A stretch of DNA of 11,923 bases from a candidate division SR1 bacterium. GTDB lineage: Bacteria; Patescibacteriota; Gracilibacteria; Absconditabacterales; Absconditicoccaceae. The stretch is from the NCBI GenBank assembly GCA_007116275.1, contig SKIU01000016.1:1-11923 (forward strand), in the 5' to 3' direction. This document shows positions 8,496 through 11,923 of this stretch, piece after piece. Under the pieces are notes generated by a model that had not been told where the DNA came from, did no database searches, and saw only the letters and a list, made by a program, of their open reading frames with translations. How positions within the stretch are numbered: the first letter of the stretch is position 1; each line of letters starts with the position of its first letter. A program made the position numbers and the translations under genes.

Positions 8496-9902
8496 ATGTA
8501 TAACTTCCACTTTGCAAAAATTGTAACAAGTGTGTGACCACTATTAGCAAAAGAAACTATCTTGTCCAAAGTCGTAAATATGGTAGATATATTTAAAATA
8601 AGCTTATCACAATGATTTGATGATAATAATAAAAAATATATCGAAACAGTAATGAAACTCGACAATAGTAAAACTATTATGTTTGAAACGAAAGGGAGAG
8701 ATATCAGAGTGAAAAATCTTCAGGAAGTGAAACTTAAAAAAGGACAGAAATTTACTATAGATTACTCAGAATACGCACAAGAAGCAAGTCATAAATTGTT
8801 TATTGATTATCCTTCAGTACAAACCTTACCAGAATGAGCAATTATCTTGTGTAAACAAAGTGGTGTATCTTTGCAGGTGGAAGAAATCGATGGAGAAGAA
8901 GCAATTTGTAAAGTGTTGCAATGAGGAACCATACTTCCTTATGATAGTATCACATTTCAAAAATATCAACCAGCAAATTATTTCCTTACTGAAAGGGATA
9001 AGAAAGATATAGAACGATGACTAGCACATGGTATCCATCTTATTAGTGCTGCCAATGTTAAAACGGCAGAGGATATACAACATATCAAAACATTCCTTGC
9101 TACTCAACAGCAGCCTACTATGAAAGTATTTGCTAAAATAGAAACAAAGGAGGCGGTCAAAAATATTGATAATATCTTGCAAGAATCTGATGGTTTGATA
9201 TTGTCTGTGGATGAGATAGAATGATTCTTGGCTGATGAGAAAAAAGATGTTTTTACTATCATCAAGGCTTGTAAAAAAATCGGTAAACCTGTATATATTC
9301 ATTATGTTTACTGAGTAGAAGGAAAAAATTATCCACTATTACAAAAGAAAGTATTGCAAACATACTGTGATGTTGCTGTAGATGGATATTTTATCGAGAC
9401 AATGATTCACGAGGAAGACCCATTGAGAATATGTTCAACAATGTTCGAAATTCTTTCAGAAATATCAGTAACTCCCCAAAAAACTGATATCCACGATTTT
9501 TATAAATGAAGTGATTTTATTATCAGAGATTATATTATCCATAATGCATATAGAATAACAGAAGAGCTTGATATCAGAGCAATTGTTTGCTTTACACACA
9601 ATGGATATACACCAGCTAGGCTCGCATCATTGCACCCGCATATTCCTATTATTGCATTTAGTAGTATAGATACAACTTATAGATATATTAACACCCTTCG
9701 AGGGGTAAAGTGATTCAAAATATCACCAAATTTCAACTACCAGAATCTCAAGAGAATAGGAAAAGAAATGATCAGAATCATCTTCAAAGGAAATATATCC
9801 CTTGATGATAAAATTGTCATAGTCCAAGCAAACGAAATCTCCAAAGATGAAAAAACGGATATGATCAATGGAGTAGAATTATATAAATTTAAGAATATAT
9901 AG
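8496..9902 (+). CDS. pyruvate-kinase-like protein with degenerate active site (468 aa)
   Basis: The chain has pyruvate kinase length and domain order, with nine TGA codons read as Gly. The N-terminal KIVTSVGP (about 8-15) matches the family KIVaTiGP. IFKISLSQG (32-40) replaces the catalytic R-x-N-x-S-H-G, so the ADP/PEP-binding Arg is Lys and the K+-site Asn is Ser. FETKGRDIR replaces the DxKGPxIR strand. AKIE (213-216) keeps the catalytic Lys214 and metal ligand Glu216, but the RGDLG metal site has become SVDEIEG (237-243). The ATQML segment is replaced by IHYVYG, losing the catalytic Thr. The C-terminal domain is better kept: RAIVCFTHNGYTPARLASLH and HIPIIAF. Canonical pyruvate kinase turns phosphoenolpyruvate and ADP into pyruvate and ATP. 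This one is either a strongly diverged enzyme or a non-catalytic relative. It lies 89 bp after the ATPase and ends in a terminator. Confidence 0.85.
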
Positions 9903-9928
9903 TTGACAAAATACATAAAATACATAAG

Positions 9929-9960
9929 ATGTCGTATAATATATTTTATACGGCATTTTT
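9929..9960 (+). terminator. rho-independent terminator after the pyruvate-kinase-like gene
   Basis: An 11-bp stem (9929-9939 with 9946-9956, one G-T pair) encloses the loop TATATT and is followed by a run of T to 9960. It begins 27 bp after the TAG at 9900-9902. Just before it is a tandem ATACATAAA/ATACATAAG repeat (9911-9928). Confidence 0.7.
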
Positions 9961-10003
9961 AATAAAAATAATACTAATATGTTAACAAATATCTTAAAGT
10001 AAT

Positions 10004-10090
10004 ATGGGCATTGAGTTTGTCCAAAACATACAAAATGAGAGGATTAGGATGATGAGAGAAGAGGAGCATGAAAATATAACAGTAGCGTAA
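10004..10090 (+). CDS. possible small protein (28 aa)
   Basis: ATG 10004 to TAA 10088-10090 encodes a short charged peptide (starts MGIEFVQNIQNERIRMM, then a run of Glu). It has no TGA codon and no ribosome binding site. It lies between a terminator and a gene with a strong ribosome binding site, 36 bp upstream of the latter's start, and on the same strand. It could be a real small protein, a leader peptide, or chance. I recognise no family. Confidence 0.3.
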   Translation: MGIEFVQNIQNERIRMMREEEHENITVA

Positions 10091-10113
10091 GTGATATTTT
10101 ATTTATCATATGA

Positions 10114-10119
10114 TAGGAG
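10114..10119 (+). promoter_or_regulatory. Shine-Dalgarno site
   Basis: TAGGAG sits 7 nt before ATG 10127 and supports that start. It is notable because no other gene start in the window shows such a site. Confidence 0.65.
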
Positions 10120-10126
10120 CTAGTTT

Positions 10127-10507
10127 ATGGATAATATATTGGTACATAAAGAAAATACTACGGAGACTGTAGGAAGAGCATGGTGCAAAAAACAGGTAGC
10201 GCATATATATAAGCTCTTGCAAAACAAGCATAATATAGAAGCCGATGTGCATACTAGTGGTACAACAAGATGTGAGCTATTTTTAAACAACGATGGTAGT
10301 CCAATAGATACAATAATAACCTTTATTGATCGTGAGTTGCAGCATATTTTTGATCCCTTACAAGATATTCCTAGGAATCATACTGATTCTTATCAAAAAA
10401 AATATAATCAACTCATAGAAAAAGAAGAAAAATATAACACAGTAAAACAATATCTCATACAGTATAAAGTAGATAGAAACAAATCTATGCTTATTGTAGA
10501 TCAATAA
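10127..10507 (+). CDS. hypothetical soluble protein (126 aa)
   Basis: The frame runs from ATG 10127 to TAA 10505-10507. The product is hydrophilic with no membrane segment. The first half is mixed (WCKKQVAHIYKLLQNKHNIE, then CELFLNNDGSPIDTIITFID), the second half highly charged and probably helical (YQKKYNQLIEKEEKYNTVKQ). It has no in-frame TGA and no CGA, but it also has few glycines, so this is not clear evidence of a different origin. It has a good Shine-Dalgarno site, unlike its neighbours. It converges on the RseP-like gene, the two stops being only 21 bp apart. No family recognised. Confidence 0.6.
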   Translation: MDNILVHKENTTETVGRAWCKKQVAHIYKLLQNKHNIEADVHTSGTTRCELFLNNDGSPIDTIITFIDRELQHIFDPLQDIPRNHTDSYQKKYNQLIEKEEKYNTVKQYLIQYKVDRNKSMLIVDQ

Positions 10508-10513
10508 GTACGT

Positions 10514-10532
10514 ATAGTATATTTTATACTAT
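10514..10532. terminator. AT-rich hairpin shared by convergent genes
   Basis: ATAGTATA-TTT-TATACTAT is a perfect 8-bp inverted repeat directly after the 126-aa gene and covering the stop codon of the RseP-like gene (10531-10529). Position suggests a bidirectional terminator, but it lacks a T-run longer than four and GC pairs, so efficiency would be low. Confidence 0.35.
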
Positions 10533-11731
10533 CCCATCCATGGCAAACTCACTCACCAGAACTGTACTAGATCTTTGAAAATAATATAGATACCTAGTCC
10601 CATCAAGAGGATAAAGAATATAACATTTAAGTATCACTCGATAGTGAAATATTTTTCAGCTTTGAGTCTACCAGCTCGTTGGATAAGAACTCCGAGTAGT
10701 CTCCCTCAATCCAAAGCAGGAATTGGCAAGATATTAAATAATGCAAGTGCCAGTGATATAATACCACCAAATGCTAAGAATGCTATCCATCCACCAGATT
10801 GACGAAGCATATCGCCAAACTTGACTGCTCCTACCGGTCCAGTAAGGTTGTTGAGTGAATTATTTATTTTCTCTCCATCAAAACTCAAAAGATTTTTTCC
10901 TAGTGTACCGAGTGCATTAAAGGTAAGATTGGTCTGTGCACCCATTTCATTCCATCATGCAACGATACTTTCTGGGAAAGGAAATTTGATCGGTTGTATT
11001 TCTATATTACTATTATTATCCAATACAATACCAAGGATACAGTTGTCGTCAGGACAAGTGGTTTCAGCTTCGAGTACTTGCCCATCGTGTTCATAACCTA
11101 GAAGTATGTCACTTCCTATATATCTTTGTAATACGATGCTAATATTAATCGCATTGACCTCTCTACCATTTATAGCGATAATAGTGTCTCCAGCTTCTAG
11201 TCACAATTCTTCAGCTATTCATCAAGCAAATACATCACCGATCCTAGCTGGTCATTCAACAAAATCACCACTAAGGAATCATTGTTCTTGTAAAAAACTT
11301 GCAGTAGGCATAAGGTAACTGCGTGATTGTACTGCGAGAGCATTCTCTGGGATGATAGAGATAGGCTTAATCCCTCGTGTAAAAATAGCAGTAAATACCG
11401 CCCAAGCAAAGAGAAAATTGACCGTCACACCTCCTAAGAGGATGATGATTTTTTTCCATACTTTTGCTTTTATGAAGCTATCTTTAGCATTGAAATCTTC
11501 AGTATCTTTGGGATCTTCTCATTTTAATCTCACAAATCCTCCCAAGGGTATTCGGTTGATTGTATATTCAGTTCCAGATTTATCCGTCCAGATTTTGAAC
11601 GCTTTTGGTGGTATTCCAATACCAAATTCTAGTACTTTGACGCCAGATTTTTTGGCAGCGATAAAGTGTCCAAGTTCATGGATAATAACCAAAAACATAA
11701 ACAGAGCTATTCAGAGTATAATTCAGATCAT
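10529..11731 (-). CDS. rseP: RseP-like site-2 (M50) intramembrane zinc metalloprotease with PDZ domain
   Basis: This is a 400-aa membrane protease with TGA read as Gly. The first membrane helix contains the zinc-binding HELGH at residues 18-22. The family motif N-x-IPLGGFVRLKGE follows around 59-72, where x is a CGA codon (11554-11552). A second helix is near 96-118. A PDZ domain spans about 155-235 (GLEAGDTIIAINGREV). The third zinc ligand motif NILPIPALDGG is at 333-343, and the first Gly of LDGG is TGA (10708-10706). A last helix lies at about 370-387. Such proteases cut transmembrane substrates, classically anti-sigma factors; the substrate here is unknown. ATG 11731 is the first ATG after an upstream TAG (11770-11768), and the first helix would start almost at once. 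The frame passes a TGA (10555-10553) near its end and adds eight residues before TAG. Confidence 0.93.
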
Positions 11732-11891
11732 AATAATGATAGTATAGTAAAATATAGTATTCTCACACTAGTGAAACAGCATAGATAATCCAGTCAATAT
11801 TCTTTTTATTTATACAAGACAGTCTATTGATTTGCTATTCTCTATCAATAAAAACTGAGCATTAGTCATTTACCACTCACCATTATATATT
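11732..11891. other. divergent spacer between rseP and the last gene
   Basis: No gene was found. The palindrome CACTAGTG is at 11766-11773, and an inverted repeat TATTGAT (11825-11831) / ATCAATA (11844-11850) has a 12-bp centre. Either could be an operator or hairpin. I found no convincing -35/-10 pair for either gene. Confidence 0.35.
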
Positions 11892-11923
11892 ATGACATAT
11901 TATGACGCCCATACCCACCTCAA
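11892..11923 (+). CDS. probable start of a TatD-family metal-dependent hydrolase (partial)
   Basis: ATG 11892 opens a frame reading MTYYDAHTHL to the window edge. The DAHTHL stretch within the first ten residues is the typical N-terminus of TatD DNases, where the two histidines bind metal at the end of the first strand. PHP-domain phosphoesterases start similarly, so the family is not certain from ten codons. It runs away from the rseP gene. Confidence 0.45.
   Translation, partial: MTYYDAHTHL

Noticed and set aside
9903..9940. Promoter made of TTGACA (9903-9908) and TATAAT (9935-9940)
   Set aside because: The spacer is 26 bp, far outside the usual 16-18, and the TATAAT is part of the terminator stem.
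10821..11747. Plus-strand ORFs opposite the RseP-like gene
   Set aside because: The minus strand carries HELGH, PDZ and LDGG motifs in order; the plus-strand frames are shadows.
1..11923. tRNA genes (in particular a UGA-reading tRNA-Gly), rRNA, CRISPR array, insertion sequence
   Set aside because: No T-arm-like GGTTC stretch with a matching cloverleaf, no regularly spaced repeats and no transposase motifs were seen by eye; a tRNA or covariance-model scan would be decisive.

Overview
The window is AT-rich bacterial DNA that reads sensibly only if UGA is a sense codon for glycine (translation table 25). Under the standard code almost every gene breaks at in-frame TGA. With TGA as Gly the pieces join into full-length proteins, and the TGAs fall on invariant glycines: the P-loop of an ATPase (TGA at 7411-7413) and the LDGG motif of a site-2-type protease (10706-10708 on the minus strand). 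This points to Candidate Phyla Radiation bacteria of the Absconditabacteria (SR1) / Gracilibacteria group. In addition, CGA codons in recognisable families fall at positions that I remember as Trp/Phe in relatives, and no recognised conserved arginine uses CGA. That favours Absconditabacteria, for which a CGA/CGG to Trp change has, as I recall, been proposed. All translations here use TGA = Gly; CGA is noted as Arg or Trp.

Layout. (1) 1-93: the end of an unidentified plus-strand gene. (2) 179-3006: a strong sigma70-type promoter followed by two plus-strand genes for unrecognised single-pass membrane proteins (438 and 475 aa) with large, probably extracytoplasmic domains. (3) 3080-6674, minus strand: a pair of membrane-protein genes (375 aa coiled-coil/TM protein, then a 435 aa polytopic protein), then a stand-alone C-terminal piece of isoleucyl-tRNA synthetase whose stop overlaps the start of recX. 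(4) 6675-6996: a divergent control region with promoters both ways and several repeats. (5) 6997-9902, plus strand: a PIN-less member of the PilT/VirB11-like ATPase plus KH family (COG1855, best known from archaea), then a pyruvate-kinase-like protein whose active site has lost most catalytic residues. A hairpin/T-run terminator follows. (6) 10004-10507: a 28-codon ORF and a 126-aa unknown protein, the only gene here with a clear Shine-Dalgarno site. (7) 10529-11731, minus strand: RseP-like M50 intramembrane metalloprotease with a PDZ domain. (8) 11892 to the end: probable first codons of a TatD-type hydrolase.

No tRNA, rRNA, CRISPR array or insertion sequence was seen. The most interesting points are the double codon reassignment, the detached IleRS C-terminal domain, the PIN-less archaeal-type ATPase, and the degenerate pyruvate kinase next to it. 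The inferred leaders are short (about 22-25 nt) and lack Shine-Dalgarno sequences in nearly all genes.
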